Assembly: GCA_050261515.1 (NCBI GenBank)
Contig: JBLNDJ010000048.1
Coordinates: 124,001 to 188,000 of the forward strand
Length of the DNA: 64,000 nt
Reading direction: 5' to 3'
DNA from: JBLNDJ01 sp050261515
Lineage (GTDB): Bacteria > Acidobacteriota > Terriglobia > Bryobacterales > Bryobacteraceae
The notes below the pieces were generated by a model that ran no database searches, was not told the origin of the DNA, and saw only the letters and a program-made list of their open reading frames with translations. Shown here piece after piece: positions 25,227-33,912 of the stretch (positions within the stretch are counted from its first letter, which is position 1; the number at the start of each line of letters is the position of its first letter). Both the position numbers and the translations under genes were made by a program.

Positions 25227-26378
25227 ATGACTATAGAATGTGCAGGTGTTGATGCCCTGACCGGGCGGCTCGCGGCCCTCCGGTTCGGCGCGATGATCGA
25301 GTCGGTGGAGGGCCGTGAGGGCACCCGCGGCGATCTTTACGTGGCCCCGGGCTTTATCGATCTTCAGGTGAACGGCTTCGCGGGAGTCGATTACAACAAC
25401 CCGGCGGCGTCGCTGGAGGACATCGCGCGGTCGATCCGGGCGCTATTTGCGACCGGCGTGACGACGTTCCTGCCGACGGTGATCACGGGCTCACCCGACG
25501 GCATGGCGGCATCGCTGCGCAACATGGCGGACGCCAAGCAGAAGCTCCCCGAAGGCGTCGCCATCGAAGGTTTCCACGTCGAAGGCCCGCACATTTGTCC
25601 CGACGACGGCCCGCGCGGGGCGCATCCGCGCCGCTGGGTGCGGAAGCCCGACATACACGAGCTGCGCCGCATGCAGGAAGCCGCGCGCGGGTTCATCCGG
25701 GTGGTCACGCTTTCGCCCGAGTGGCCCGAGGCGCCGCGCTACATCGAGGCTGCGGTGCGCGAGGGCGTCGTGGTCTCGATCGGGCACACCAACGCGACGG
25801 CGCAGCAGATCGCCGAAGCCGTAAGCGCGGGCGCGACCATGTCCACGCACCTCGGCAACGGCTCGCACTCCGTGCTGCCCCGCCATCCCAATTACATATG
25901 GGACCAGCTGGCCGAAGATCGCCTGTGCGCCGGCCTGATCGCCGACGGCATACACCTGCCCGCGGCATTTCTGAAGACGGCCGTGCGCGCGAAGGGACCC
26001 GAGCGGCGCGTACTGGTGACCGACGCCGCGCCCCCGGCGGGAGCCGCACCCGGCCGCTACAAGCTCGGCGAGCAGGACGTGGAACTGCGGCCGGACGAAC
26101 ACGTAGTGCTGGCGGGAACCGAGAAGCTGGCGGGATCGGCGCTTCGGATGCACATCGGAATCGGCAATCTGGTGCGCCTGGCCGGTTTGAGCCTGGCGGA
26201 AGCGGTCGCAATGGCGACCGTAACTCCGGCGCGCGCGGCGCGCATTGCCGGACGCGGCGCAGGACTGCGCGCCGGCGAACGCGGCGACGTGGTGGAGTTC
26301 CGCTTCGACACCGCGAGCGCAACGATCCGAATTGAAAACACCTACGTCGCGGGAACCCGCGTCTACGCGCGCGGATGA
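25227..26378 (+). CDS. nagA: N-acetylglucosamine-6-phosphate deacetylase-like amidohydrolase
   Basis: A 383-residue amidohydrolase. It shows YVAPGFIDLQVNGFAGVDYN, metal/catalytic Glu in FHVEGPHICPDDGPRGAH, His in SIGHTNATAQQI and MSTHLGNGSHSVL, GLIADGIHL, and the catalytic Asp in VLVTDAAPPAG. The layout is that of NagA, which deacetylates GlcNAc-6-phosphate in cell-wall and chitin sugar use. The usual THLFNAM substrate motif reads THLGNGS here, so it may be a subfamily with an altered substrate. No nagB or sugar transporter is next to it. It ends convergently, overlapping a small membrane-protein gene. Confidence 0.82.
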   Translation: MTIECAGVDALTGRLAALRFGAMIESVEGREGTRGDLYVAPGFIDLQVNGFAGVDYNNPAASLEDIARSIRALFATGVTTFLPTVITGSPDGMAASLRNMADAKQKLPEGVAIEGFHVEGPHICPDDGPRGAHPRRWVRKPDIHELRRMQEAARGFIRVVTLSPEWPEAPRYIEAAVREGVVVSIGHTNATAQQIAEAVSAGATMSTHLGNGSHSVLPRHPNYIWDQLAEDRLCAGLIADGIHLPAAFLKTAVRAKGPERRVLVTDAAPPAGAAPGRYKLGEQDVELRPDEHVVLAGTEKLAGSALRMHIGIGNLVRLAGLSLAEAVAMATVTPARAARIAGRGAGLRAGERGDVVEFRFDTASATIRIENTYVAGTRVYARG

Positions 26379-26602
26379 GCCTGCTGCGCCCGCACGGCCC
26401 GCACGCCCAGAATTCCGACCAAGAGCAGGATGCCGCCGATCGCCAGCAGCGGCGCGGGTGCGTCATCCGATACCACCCCGGCAGCAGCAGCGTGCTCCGC
26501 TGCCGGCCGGGTCGCCTGAGGCGGACTCGCGGCCGGCTCGCCCTGAACCAAGGAAGCCAGAAACAACAGGAAGACCGCAGGGAACAAGAACGGCAATCTC
26601 AT
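26363..26602 (-). CDS. small secreted/membrane protein with C-terminal transmembrane segment
   Basis: A 79-residue protein with an N-terminal signal sequence (MRLPFLFPAVFLLFLASLVQG), an Ala/Pro-rich middle, and a C-terminal hydrophobic helix (APLLAIGGILLLVGILGV) followed by a short basic tail. The end resembles sorting signals of the PEP-CTERM type but lacks a clear PEP motif. I do not recognise a family. The ATG at 26602 begins the signal sequence; a longer reading from 26659 adds an unlikely extension. A GAGGGG stretch lies about 11 nt upstream. It overlaps the nagA-like gene by 16 bases on the opposite strand. Confidence 0.5.
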   Translation of the reverse strand: MRLPFLFPAVFLLFLASLVQGEPAASPPQATRPAAEHAAAAGVVSDDAPAPLLAIGGILLLVGILGVRAVRAQQAHPRA

Positions 26603-26653
26603 AAAAACCCAGCCCCTCAAACAGCCGGGAAGAATTAGATTTCTCCCGAGAAC

Positions 26654-26716
26654 AGTCACTTGGTGACTAACTCTTTGACTCTATTTTAATAGGAACGCGG
26701 AAATTATTCAATTTCC
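26654..26716. repeat. two perfect inverted repeats in an AT-rich intergenic region
   Basis: AGTCAC-ttg-GTGACT (26654-26668) and GGAAATT-attc-AATTTCC (26699-26716) lie upstream of the small membrane-protein gene. A TATTAAAAT stretch between them could be its -10 region. They may be an operator and a hairpin. The rest of 26717-26856 shows no gene. Confidence 0.4.
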
Positions 26717-26856
26717 TTAATCTAATCTCAAGCGGTTGAAAGACAGTTTGAAAAACAGACTCTTATCGCACTCGCGCTACAAGAAATTTGAGGGGAATGC
26801 CGCGCCAGGGGGAGGTTGGGGGCGACTTAATGAGTTCCCGGGCCGCGGTTATTGCG

Positions 26857-27873
26857 CTATAAATACTTTGCGGCGAAGCGGCACATAGCGAAGCCGTCCA
26901 GGAACTTAAAGGGCGTCTGGCCGGTGGTGTAGTGGCCGCAGGGCAGTGTGAATACTTCGTGGCGGAAACCGCGCTCGCGGAATTCCTTTAAGACATCGAG
27001 TGAGAATTGGGGCAGAAATGTGGTGTCGTAGCGCGCCCAGATCAGGAGGGAATTCAGGTCGCGGGCGGCGATGCGGTCCCAGTAACTGGCGGGGCTGATC
27101 GGGGCCCAGTAGACGCGCAGATCGTCCTGGGTGATGTGGTTTCCGAAACTCTTGCGGACATGGCGGGTCGAGAGGCCTGTCCAGACCACGTCGCTGAAGT
27201 ACGTCGAGACGTGGTTCATGATGCCCACTTGCAGGCGCGCATCGTGCGCCGCCGTAATGAACGCAACGCAGGAGCCGAGGCTGGTGCCCAGGATGCCCAG
27301 GCGCTTGTAGCCGCGGCTTTCGAGCCAATCCAGGCAGGCGCGGGCGTCGATGACCGATTGCCGGCCGGCGTGGATCGTGCGCCCGATGTTGCTCGAAACG
27401 TGGTAATCGGCGCGTTCGGTCTCGGCGGGCATGCGTCGGTCGTGATAGGCCAGGCTCATACGCAGCGCCGTCAGGCCGAAGCGGTTCAACAAGCGACACA
27501 GGCCGAGGTGGCTGCCCTGGTCGGCGTTCCATTGCGGCAGTACGAGCACTGCCCTGCCCCGGTCGCGCGCGCAGGGGAAGAACTCCGCGTGCACGGTGTT
27601 GTTCTCGTCGTAGGGAGTCTGGATCGGGCTCGAGAACGAGAGGTGCGAGCCTTCCAGGCGATAGTCCGAAGGGGTGCGGTAGGAGAAGAACGAGGCCGAA
27701 TCGGCTAGCACGCCCCGCACGAATTCGCGGATCCGGGCGTCGGGATTCTGACCGTTTTCCGGCAGGCCAAGCCAGTCGAGCCCCCATTCGAAGGGCCTCT
27801 CGACGCGGTTCCTGTCACGAGTCGCGAGACGGTACTCCCAGGCGCCCACCCAGCGGGCGTATATGCTTGCCAT
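26857..27873 (-). CDS. alpha/beta hydrolase (ABHD18-like)
   Basis: A 338-residue protein with the alpha/beta-hydrolase nucleophile elbow GILGTSLGSCVAF (Ser at about 200) and a C-terminal FTLPCGHYTTGQTPFKFLDGF that can supply the catalytic His. Asp is possibly in WARYDTTFLPQ. The overall pattern, with LPQWNADQGSHLGLCRLLNRFG before the elbow, resembles the DUF2048/ABHD18 family. The substrate is unknown; there is no signal peptide. TACAAT on the minus strand ends 10 nt before the ATG. Confidence 0.72.
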   Translation of the reverse strand: MASIYARWVGAWEYRLATRDRNRVERPFEWGLDWLGLPENGQNPDARIREFVRGVLADSASFFSYRTPSDYRLEGSHLSFSSPIQTPYDENNTVHAEFFPCARDRGRAVLVLPQWNADQGSHLGLCRLLNRFGLTALRMSLAYHDRRMPAETERADYHVSSNIGRTIHAGRQSVIDARACLDWLESRGYKRLGILGTSLGSCVAFITAAHDARLQVGIMNHVSTYFSDVVWTGLSTRHVRKSFGNHITQDDLRVYWAPISPASYWDRIAARDLNSLLIWARYDTTFLPQFSLDVLKEFRERGFRHEVFTLPCGHYTTGQTPFKFLDGFAMCRFAAKYL

Positions 27874-27910
27874 GAAAGGGATTATTGTAACAGAAAGGCC
27901 CGCAAGAAAG

Positions 27911-27933
27911 AAAAACCCCGCTCGGGAGCGGGG
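27911..27933 (-). terminator. intrinsic terminator on the minus strand with no annotated gene upstream
   Basis: CCCCGCT / AGCGGGG (7-bp stem, 4-nt loop) is followed on the minus strand by TTTTTCTTTC. It lies upstream of the alpha/beta-hydrolase promoter, so it must end some other leftward transcript. Confidence 0.65.
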
Positions 27934-28110
27934 TGGGGAGAGTTACGACTGGCAGAGAGGCAACTACCCCAAAGCGAACAAAACCTCTTCTAACCCCACT
28001 GGCCTATGAGCAATCGCGTGTCCACTCGCAACACCTAGAAAACAGGTTGGGAGGCTGCGGGGACTCCCGATTTCGGTATCCCCCGCAATGGAGGGCTACA
28101 GGTTTTTGAA
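27911..28110 (-). ncRNA. candidate small structured RNA
   Basis: The 263-base gap between the alpha/beta hydrolase and the MFS gene ends on its left in a minus-strand terminator but holds no convincing reading frame. Read on the minus strand it contains a hairpin with a 7-bp closing stem (TGCGGGG/CCCCGCA, 28056-28087), a second small hairpin around ACCT-N7-AGGT, and the terminator stem. These features suit a 150-200 nt RNA. I could not match it to 6S, SRP, tmRNA or RNase P consensus by eye. The 5' end is not defined. Confidence 0.35.
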
Positions 28111-28123
28111 ATTCGCGAAGGCG

Positions 28124-28129
28124 TACAAT
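28124..28129 (+). promoter_or_regulatory. -10 element of the MFS gene, apparently leaderless
   Basis: TACAAT followed by 7 nt and the ATG at 28137. No ribosome-binding site is present. Confidence 0.45.
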
Positions 28130-28136
28130 AACCGGG

Positions 28137-29366
28137 ATGGCCCCAGCTTCCGGACAACGCGATGCGACGGGCGGATCGCTGCTCGGAGCGGGCATTGCGT
28201 GGAAGGCGCTGGCCGGCTTCTTCCTTTCCGGCCTGCTGTTCGCGTTCCCCGGGGTGATCCTGCCCATCTGGCGCCACCACCTGACCGAAGACTACCTCAC
28301 GGCTGGCAATTACTTCCTGGCGATGAACCTGGGGGTGATCGCGGCGTTCGGCCTGTCGCAGGCGCTCCGCCGGCGAGGGCTGGCGTTAAGGCTGGCGCTG
28401 GCGTGCGCGCTGGCGTGCGCGGCCCTGGTGTACCTGGCGTTCGTCCCGCCGGGCTCGCGGCCGGAGTTGCAGTTCATCGGGATCTTCGTGCTCGGCTCGG
28501 GCGCGGGGCTGCTCAACATCGGCATTTTCCGCGCGATTTCGGCGCTTTACAGGCACGATCAGCCCGCCGCGATCAACCTGGCCGGCGCGATGTTCGGCGC
28601 GGGCAGCGTGGTGCTGGCGGTGCTGGCCGCGGGCACCTATTACGTCTACACGATCACGAGCATCCTGATTCTGGTGGCGCTGCTGCCCGGATTCTTCATC
28701 GGGATTTACGGGCGCACGAAGTTTCAGCCGGAGCAGGGAGCACCGCACCCGTCGCTCCAGCAGGCGATCGCGGATTTCCGCAGCCCGGCGGCAGTACTGT
28801 TAGCGCTGCTGCTGTTCTTCCAGTTCGGCAACGAATGGTCGATCGCGGGGTGGCTGCCGCTGTTCCTGATCCAGAGGCTCGGGATCAGCCCGGAATCGTC
28901 GCTGATCATGCTGGCTGTGTACTGGTCGGCGCTGCTGGTGGGCCGCGTGGTCGTATTTGCGGTGCTGCCTTCGGTGAGCCGCGGCAAGCTCCTGATGGGG
29001 AGCGTGGTGGCGGCGATGTTCGGCTGCGCGATCCTGATTTCGACCGATAACCGGTTCGGCGCGGTGATGGGAATTCTGCTGGCGGGCGGCGGGTTCGCGT
29101 CCGTGTACCCCCTGGTGGCGGAGAAGATCGGCGGACGTTTCCCTTACTACCATCCTGGATTCTTCAACGGCATCTTCTCATTCGCACTGACGGGCGGGAT
29201 GCTGGCGCCGTGGTCGCTCGGGTACTTCACCCACCTGTGGGGCATACGCGTGGCAATGGCTTTGCCGCTGTTCGGGACGGTGATGGTGTTCCTGCTGCTG
29301 GGGCTGCTGTGGGCGGAGGCGACTTTCGGACGCGCGCTGGCGCGCAACGCGCTTCAGAAGAGGTGA
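28137..29366 (+). CDS. MFS-family transporter
   Basis: A 409-residue inner-membrane protein with about twelve spans and a central cytoplasmic loop near residues 195-215 (FQPEQGAPHPSLQQAI). General shape and motifs such as FLSGLLFAFPGVILPIW and GNEWSIAGWLPLFLIQRLGIS fit the sugar-porter-like FucP group of the major facilitator superfamily, but the substrate cannot be assigned. Its last 13 bases overlap the convergent secreted-protein gene. Confidence 0.82.
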   Translation: MAPASGQRDATGGSLLGAGIAWKALAGFFLSGLLFAFPGVILPIWRHHLTEDYLTAGNYFLAMNLGVIAAFGLSQALRRRGLALRLALACALACAALVYLAFVPPGSRPELQFIGIFVLGSGAGLLNIGIFRAISALYRHDQPAAINLAGAMFGAGSVVLAVLAAGTYYVYTITSILILVALLPGFFIGIYGRTKFQPEQGAPHPSLQQAIADFRSPAAVLLALLLFFQFGNEWSIAGWLPLFLIQRLGISPESSLIMLAVYWSALLVGRVVVFAVLPSVSRGKLLMGSVVAAMFGCAILISTDNRFGAVMGILLAGGGFASVYPLVAEKIGGRFPYYHPGFFNGIFSFALTGGMLAPWSLGYFTHLWGIRVAMALPLFGTVMVFLLLGLLWAEATFGRALARNALQKR

Positions 29367-30004
29367 ATGGCCTTGCCGTCGAAGATCAGGTCGAGCGACC
29401 TGATCGACTTCGGCTTCTTCCGGAACGCAAAGTAGAGATAGCCGCTGACCGGCCCCGCGGTGGGGCCGTCCGGGAAGGCGTGCTGGACAGCGGCTTCATC
29501 GGGAGATTGGGGCCGCGGGCGCTCGATGCCCCCGGGGGTCTGATCCGGAACGGGCACGGGCTGCCGCCGCTGGGTCCTCGGATCGCGCCGGTCGCCCGGA
29601 AACCTTTCAACCGGGTCTGTGCGGCCCAGGATGACCGGCCCGGCGCCCGCCTCGAGGCTCGGGCGCATTTCCCAATCGGGGTACTTGAGCGATGCGGCGA
29701 CCATGGCCGGGGCCTGCGCGAACAGCTCGCCTTTCTTGCCGTTGATGCGGAGCGTGAACAGGCCGCTCGAAAGCTGCACGGTCTCGCCGGACGGCGGGTA
29801 GGCCGCTACCTCGATGACCAGGTAATCGGGCACCACGAACGACTGCCCTTCGGCAGGCAGCGTGTGGACGAGGTACTCGGCCGCGATGACGAGGCCGCCG
29901 ATGCGGGCGCGCGCGGGATAGTCCTCCGGCTTCGGCTTGGGCTTGGTGCCGGAACTCTGTGCGAAGGCCGCGCCGCAGAGCAACAACGGGAGGAGTCTCC
30001 GCAC
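29354..30004 (-). CDS. secreted protein of unknown function
   Basis: A 216-residue exported protein with a signal peptide (VRRLLPLLLCGAAFAQSS). It has a beta-rich domain (ARIGGLVIAAEYLVHTLP, DYLVIEVAAYPP, FTLRINGKKGELFAQ), a Pro/Arg-rich linker at about 130-180, and a C-terminal strand pair (GYLYFAFRKKPKSIRSLDLIFDGKA). I do not recognise the family. The GTG at 30004 was chosen because the signal peptide starts there and TATACT ends 6 nt upstream; the frame extends to 30088 without support. It diverges from dacB, with the two -10 hexamers overlapping. Confidence 0.65.
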   Translation of the reverse strand: MRRLLPLLLCGAAFAQSSGTKPKPKPEDYPARARIGGLVIAAEYLVHTLPAEGQSFVVPDYLVIEVAAYPPSGETVQLSSGLFTLRINGKKGELFAQAPAMVAASLKYPDWEMRPSLEAGAGPVILGRTDPVERFPGDRRDPRTQRRQPVPVPDQTPGGIERPRPQSPDEAAVQHAFPDGPTAGPVSGYLYFAFRKKPKSIRSLDLIFDGKAIHLF

Positions 30005-30010
30005 CCCTGA

Positions 30011-30018
30011 AGTATAAT
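30011..30018. promoter_or_regulatory. overlapping divergent -10 elements of dacB and the secreted-protein gene
   Basis: The octamer AGTATAAT reads TATAAT on the plus strand (30013-30018, 10 nt before the dacB ATG). On the minus strand it reads TATACT (30016-30011, 6 nt before the GTG at 30004). One AT-rich core would therefore serve both directions. Confidence 0.5.
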
Positions 30019-30028
30019 GCGACTTCGC

Positions 30029-31456
30029 ATGAGATGGATTGCGCTGCTTGTTGCCGCAGCTTCGCTGGCTTCGGCCGAGCCTTTGCATCGCCGGGTGGAA
30101 CGCATCCTGGCTGAGCGGCCCGCGGCCCGGCGCGCGTTCTGGGGCGTTCGCGCGGCCGAAGCCTCCACGGGGAGGGTGGTCTACGAGACGAACGCGCGGC
30201 GGCTGTTCCTTCCGGCATCGAATGCCAAGCTGTTTACGACCGCGTTCGCGCTGATGCGGCTGGGGCCGGATTACCGGTTCGAGACGACGGTGCGGCGCGA
30301 CGGGAACGATCTCGTGCTGGTAGGCGGCGGCGACCCGACGCTTTCAGGGCGCGAGATTCCGTATCACAAGGGCCCCGGGGTTCCCGGCAATCCGCTTCAG
30401 GCAATCGAGACACTGGCGGACCAGGTATTCGCGAGCGGCATAAGGAGCGTGCCGGGGGACGTTGTCGGCGACGACACCGCCTATGTGTGGGAGCCCTATC
30501 CCGAGGGCTGGGCGCAAGACGACCTGGTGTGGGATTACGGGGCGCCCGTGAGCGCGCTCACGGTGAACGACAACGTGTTCACGCTGCGGCTGCGCGCGGC
30601 CGGGCGGCTGGCATCGGTCATTCTCTCGCCTCCTCTAGAGTTCTATTCGATCGACAACCGCGTGCGCGCCGGGCCGGGTTTGGCGTCGCAAGTGCGCGTG
30701 GAGCGGCTGCCGGGCTCCAGGCAGTTGCGGCTGTGGGGGACGATGGGCTCCGATCCGCCGGGCGAGAAGCAGATGCTGCTGGCGATCGACGATCCGGCGC
30801 TGTACGCGGCGCGCGCCCTCGCGGACGCGCTCGAGAGGCGCGGCATCGCGGTAGCGGGGCGGCCCGTCGCGCGGCACCGTTGGGCGAACGAAGCGGCCGC
30901 GGCGCCCGCCGGCGTGGTTGTGGCGCGGCGGACGTCGCCTCCGCTCATCGAACTGCTGCGCGTCATCGACAAGGTCAGCCAGAACCTGCATGCGGAGATC
31001 GTGCTGCGCGAGGTGGCTCGCGTGCGGCACGGCGTGGGGTCGCGCGAGGCTGCGCTCGATGAGGAGCTCAAGTTTTTGGGGGAGGCGGGTATCGGCCCCG
31101 AGGAGGTGCGTTTCGCCGATGGATCGGGGCTTTCGGGCAGCGACCTGGTGAGTCCCGAGGCCGTGGTGAAGCTGCTCGCGCACATGTACCGCATGCCGCA
31201 GCGCGAGGCGTGGATTTCGCTGATGCCGGTCGGCGGTGAGGACGGCACGCTCGCGGAGCGCTTTGGCGGCGCTTCCGCGGCACGGCGGATTCACGCAAAA
31301 ACGGGGTCGCTTTCGCAGGTGGCGTCGCTTTCCGGCTATATCGAATCGCGCACGCGCGGCGTGCTGGCGTTTTCGATTCTGGCGAACAACTTCAATGCGC
31401 CGGGGGCGGAGATACGGCGCGTGATCGACCGGCTGGCGCTGGCGTTCGCGGAGTAG
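30029..31456 (+). CDS. dacB: D-alanyl-D-alanine carboxypeptidase/endopeptidase (PBP4 type, S13)
   Basis: A 475-residue periplasmic penicillin-binding protein that trims or cleaves peptidoglycan cross-links. It has a signal peptide (MRWIALLVAAASLASAEP), the SxxK motif in PASNAKLF (Ser64, Lys67), the SxN motif in KVSQNLHAE and KTG in HAKTGSLSQVASLSGY. A large insertion domain between SxxK and SxN, typical of S13, carries VGGGDPTLSGREIP. The ATG at 30029 is preferred over the one at 30017, which lies inside the TATAAT hexamer. It ends 3 bases from the convergent ADOP permease gene. Confidence 0.92.
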   Translation: MRWIALLVAAASLASAEPLHRRVERILAERPAARRAFWGVRAAEASTGRVVYETNARRLFLPASNAKLFTTAFALMRLGPDYRFETTVRRDGNDLVLVGGGDPTLSGREIPYHKGPGVPGNPLQAIETLADQVFASGIRSVPGDVVGDDTAYVWEPYPEGWAQDDLVWDYGAPVSALTVNDNVFTLRLRAAGRLASVILSPPLEFYSIDNRVRAGPGLASQVRVERLPGSRQLRLWGTMGSDPPGEKQMLLAIDDPALYAARALADALERRGIAVAGRPVARHRWANEAAAAPAGVVVARRTSPPLIELLRVIDKVSQNLHAEIVLREVARVRHGVGSREAALDEELKFLGEAGIGPEEVRFADGSGLSGSDLVSPEAVVKLLAHMYRMPQREAWISLMPVGGEDGTLAERFGGASAARRIHAKTGSLSQVASLSGYIESRTRGVLAFSILANNFNAPGAEIRRVIDRLALAFAE

Positions 31457-31459
31457 CCG

Positions 31460-33865
31460 CTACTCCCAACGCAGAGCGACGATCGGATCGACCTGCGCCG
31501 CGCGGCGCGCGGGAACATAGCTCGCGGCGAGCGCCACGAATGTGAGAATCAGCCCGGCAGCGGCAAATGTCGCGGGATCCGTTGCGCTCGTGCCATACAG
31601 CAAGCTGGACAGGACACGCGTCAGCGCGAACGACGCGGCGAGGCCCGCCACCACTCCGGCCAGCACGACCGCCATCCCCTGCCCCAGCACAAGCCTGAAC
31701 ACATCGGCCCGAAGTGCGCCGAGCGCAACTCGAATCCCGATCTCGTGCACGCGCTGGGTCACCGAGTAGGCAACGGCGCCATAAACGCCGACACTCGCCA
31801 GCACAAGCGCAAGCACGGCGAAAATCCCGAGCAAGAGCATGTTGGAACGCCGCAGCGCCAGCGAGCCGGCCAGATACTGATCCATGGTCCTTACGTTGTG
31901 GACCGGCTGCTCCCCGTCCACCGCCGCAATTTCGGCGCGAATCGCCGGCACAAGGCCCGTCGCGCCCGGAATTGTCTTGATGACAAGCGTTGGGAGATTC
32001 CACGGCCCCAGTTGCAGAGCCGAGAAGTACGCCTCGGGATCCGGCGGCCGATCGAGGCCGAAGTGCCGGATGTCCGCGACGACTCCAACGACGGTCATCC
32101 ACGGGTAAGGCCCGTCCGGCTTATTGAGCCGGAGTTGTTTCCCGACCGCCTCCTGTCCACGCCAGTGGCGGTTCGCAAGTGTTTCGCTGATGACGACCAC
32201 CGCGGGGGAGTTGGGCGTATCCGATGCGGCGAGGAAACGGCCGCGTATCAGACGGAGCCCCATGGCGCGGAAGTAGCCCGGCGTGACCGCATGGTACAGC
32301 GTGCCCGGGAACTGCCCTTCGGCTGGCACAGGCTGGCCGCCTACGTAGTAAACCTCGCCCTGAGCGCCGCCGCTCAGCGGAAGGCTCGTTGTCATTCCGG
32401 CGGCCTCCACGCCGGGAAGTGAGCCGATACGGTCGAGCGCCTGGCGGCAGAAGGCGAAATACGCCGCTTCCGTGTACTTCGTCTCGGGCAGGTTGAGTTC
32501 CATGGTCAGCACGTTGGCGGGGCGAAATCCAGGATCCACGCCGAGCAGCCGCGCGAAACTGCGTATCAGCAAGCCCACCCCGGCGAGCAGGACTACCGCA
32601 AGCGCGACTTCGGAGGCCACCAGGATGTTTCGGAGCCGCCGGCTGCCCGGAGCGGACGACTGCGCGCCCTCTTTGATACAGGCGATCAGGCCGGTTCTAG
32701 AAGCGTGCAGAGCCGGGAGCAGGCCAAACAGTGTGCCCGCCAGGAAGGACACCACCAGGGTGAAGCCAAGCACCCGGACATCGATGCCGAAACCGGTGAG
32801 GTCGAGATCGGCCGGGATGAATGCCCTGAGCGCTCCGAGGCTCGAGCCGGCGAGGAGCAGTCCCAAGGCTCCGCCGGCGATGCCGAGCAAAATGCTCTCC
32901 GCCAGCAGTTGTCCTGCGATGCGAGCGCGGCCGGCGCCGAGGGCGGCGCGAATTGCGATCTCCCTCCGCCGCTCGGCGCAGCGCACGAGCTGAAGGCCGG
33001 CGACGTTCACGCACGCGATGAGAAGCACAATTCCGACTGCGCCGAGCAGAACCATGACTGGAGTGCGCGCGCGGCCTGCCAGCCTTTCGCGAAGCGGCGT
33101 GAGCCGGACGCCGACACCGCGGTTGGCGGCGGGATACGCTTGTTCGAGCCGGCGCGCGATGGTGTCCATCTCGAGCCGGGCCCGGTCGATCGTCGCCCCG
33201 GATGCGTAGCGTGCAATGGCGAACGTACGGTCCCGGTTGCCGCGCTTGTGCAGCAGCGGGCCGGGCGCGGATTCGATTGGCACGTATATGTCAGCCGCTT
33301 CATAGAACCTGAACCCGGCGGGAAGCACGCCGGCAACCGTGTAGCTGAGGCCGTTCAAACGCAGCGTCCTGCCGATCAGAGCGGGATTGCCGGCGAACCG
33401 CCCCTTCCACAAAGAATGCGAGAGGATGGCCACGGGCGCAGCTCCGGGCCGGCACTCCTCAGGCAGGAAATCCCGCCCCATGGCGGGTCTTATACCAAGC
33501 GTCGAGAAAAAAGATCCCGAGACATTGGCACCCGGGATGCGCTCGGGCCGTTCGATGCCGGTAAGAATGAAACTCATGTTCTGGAACGCGGCCATGCTCT
33601 CGAAGGAGCGGGCCTGCTGTCGCCAGTCCACAAAGTTCGAGTAGTCGATGGGCATGGCAGCCTCGCCATGGCTCTCCCGGACCTCGACGAGTTGCTCGGA
33701 ATGGGTATAGGGCAGCGGGCGGAGGAACAGGGCGTTCACCGCGCTGAAGATTGCAGTGTTAGCACCGATGCCGAGGGCCAGCGCGACAATCGCGATGACG
33801 CTGAATCCAGGTCGCCTGACGAACAGCCGAACGGCGAAGCGGATGTTCTCGAACACTATCCCCAT
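31460..33865 (-). CDS. ADOP-type FtsX/MacB-like permease
   Basis: A membrane protein of about 801 residues made of two FtsX-type halves, each with a MacB-like periplasmic domain followed by three spans. The N-terminus, FENIRFAVRLFVRRPGFSVIAIVALALGIGANT, and the C-terminus ending AAQVDPIVALRWE are typical of the acidobacterial duplicated orphan permease family. Members usually lack a neighbouring ATPase, as here. The role is unknown; relatives of MacB move peptides or toxins or transmit mechanical signals. The ATG at 33865 matches the family start; a GTG at 33883 is also open. It lies downstream of two APC permeases. Confidence 0.88.
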   Translation of the reverse strand: MGIVFENIRFAVRLFVRRPGFSVIAIVALALGIGANTAIFSAVNALFLRPLPYTHSEQLVEVRESHGEAAMPIDYSNFVDWRQQARSFESMAAFQNMSFILTGIERPERIPGANVSGSFFSTLGIRPAMGRDFLPEECRPGAAPVAILSHSLWKGRFAGNPALIGRTLRLNGLSYTVAGVLPAGFRFYEAADIYVPIESAPGPLLHKRGNRDRTFAIARYASGATIDRARLEMDTIARRLEQAYPAANRGVGVRLTPLRERLAGRARTPVMVLLGAVGIVLLIACVNVAGLQLVRCAERRREIAIRAALGAGRARIAGQLLAESILLGIAGGALGLLLAGSSLGALRAFIPADLDLTGFGIDVRVLGFTLVVSFLAGTLFGLLPALHASRTGLIACIKEGAQSSAPGSRRLRNILVASEVALAVVLLAGVGLLIRSFARLLGVDPGFRPANVLTMELNLPETKYTEAAYFAFCRQALDRIGSLPGVEAAGMTTSLPLSGGAQGEVYYVGGQPVPAEGQFPGTLYHAVTPGYFRAMGLRLIRGRFLAASDTPNSPAVVVISETLANRHWRGQEAVGKQLRLNKPDGPYPWMTVVGVVADIRHFGLDRPPDPEAYFSALQLGPWNLPTLVIKTIPGATGLVPAIRAEIAAVDGEQPVHNVRTMDQYLAGSLALRRSNMLLLGIFAVLALVLASVGVYGAVAYSVTQRVHEIGIRVALGALRADVFRLVLGQGMAVVLAGVVAGLAASFALTRVLSSLLYGTSATDPATFAAAGLILTFVALAASYVPARRAAQVDPIVALRWE

Positions 33866-33912
33866 GGTGGTACATACGTCCACAGCCGTGTTGGGGATCG
33901 AAATATCTTGGG

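Noticed and set aside
24971..25324. 117-residue open frame on the minus strand between tag and nagA
   Set aside because: It overlaps both neighbours, lacks a ribosome site or plausible start, and crosses the AT-rich nagA promoter region; no family recognised.
27911..28110. Candidate RNA as 6S, 4.5S SRP or tmRNA
   Set aside because: None of the conserved loops of those RNAs could be found by eye, so no class was assigned.
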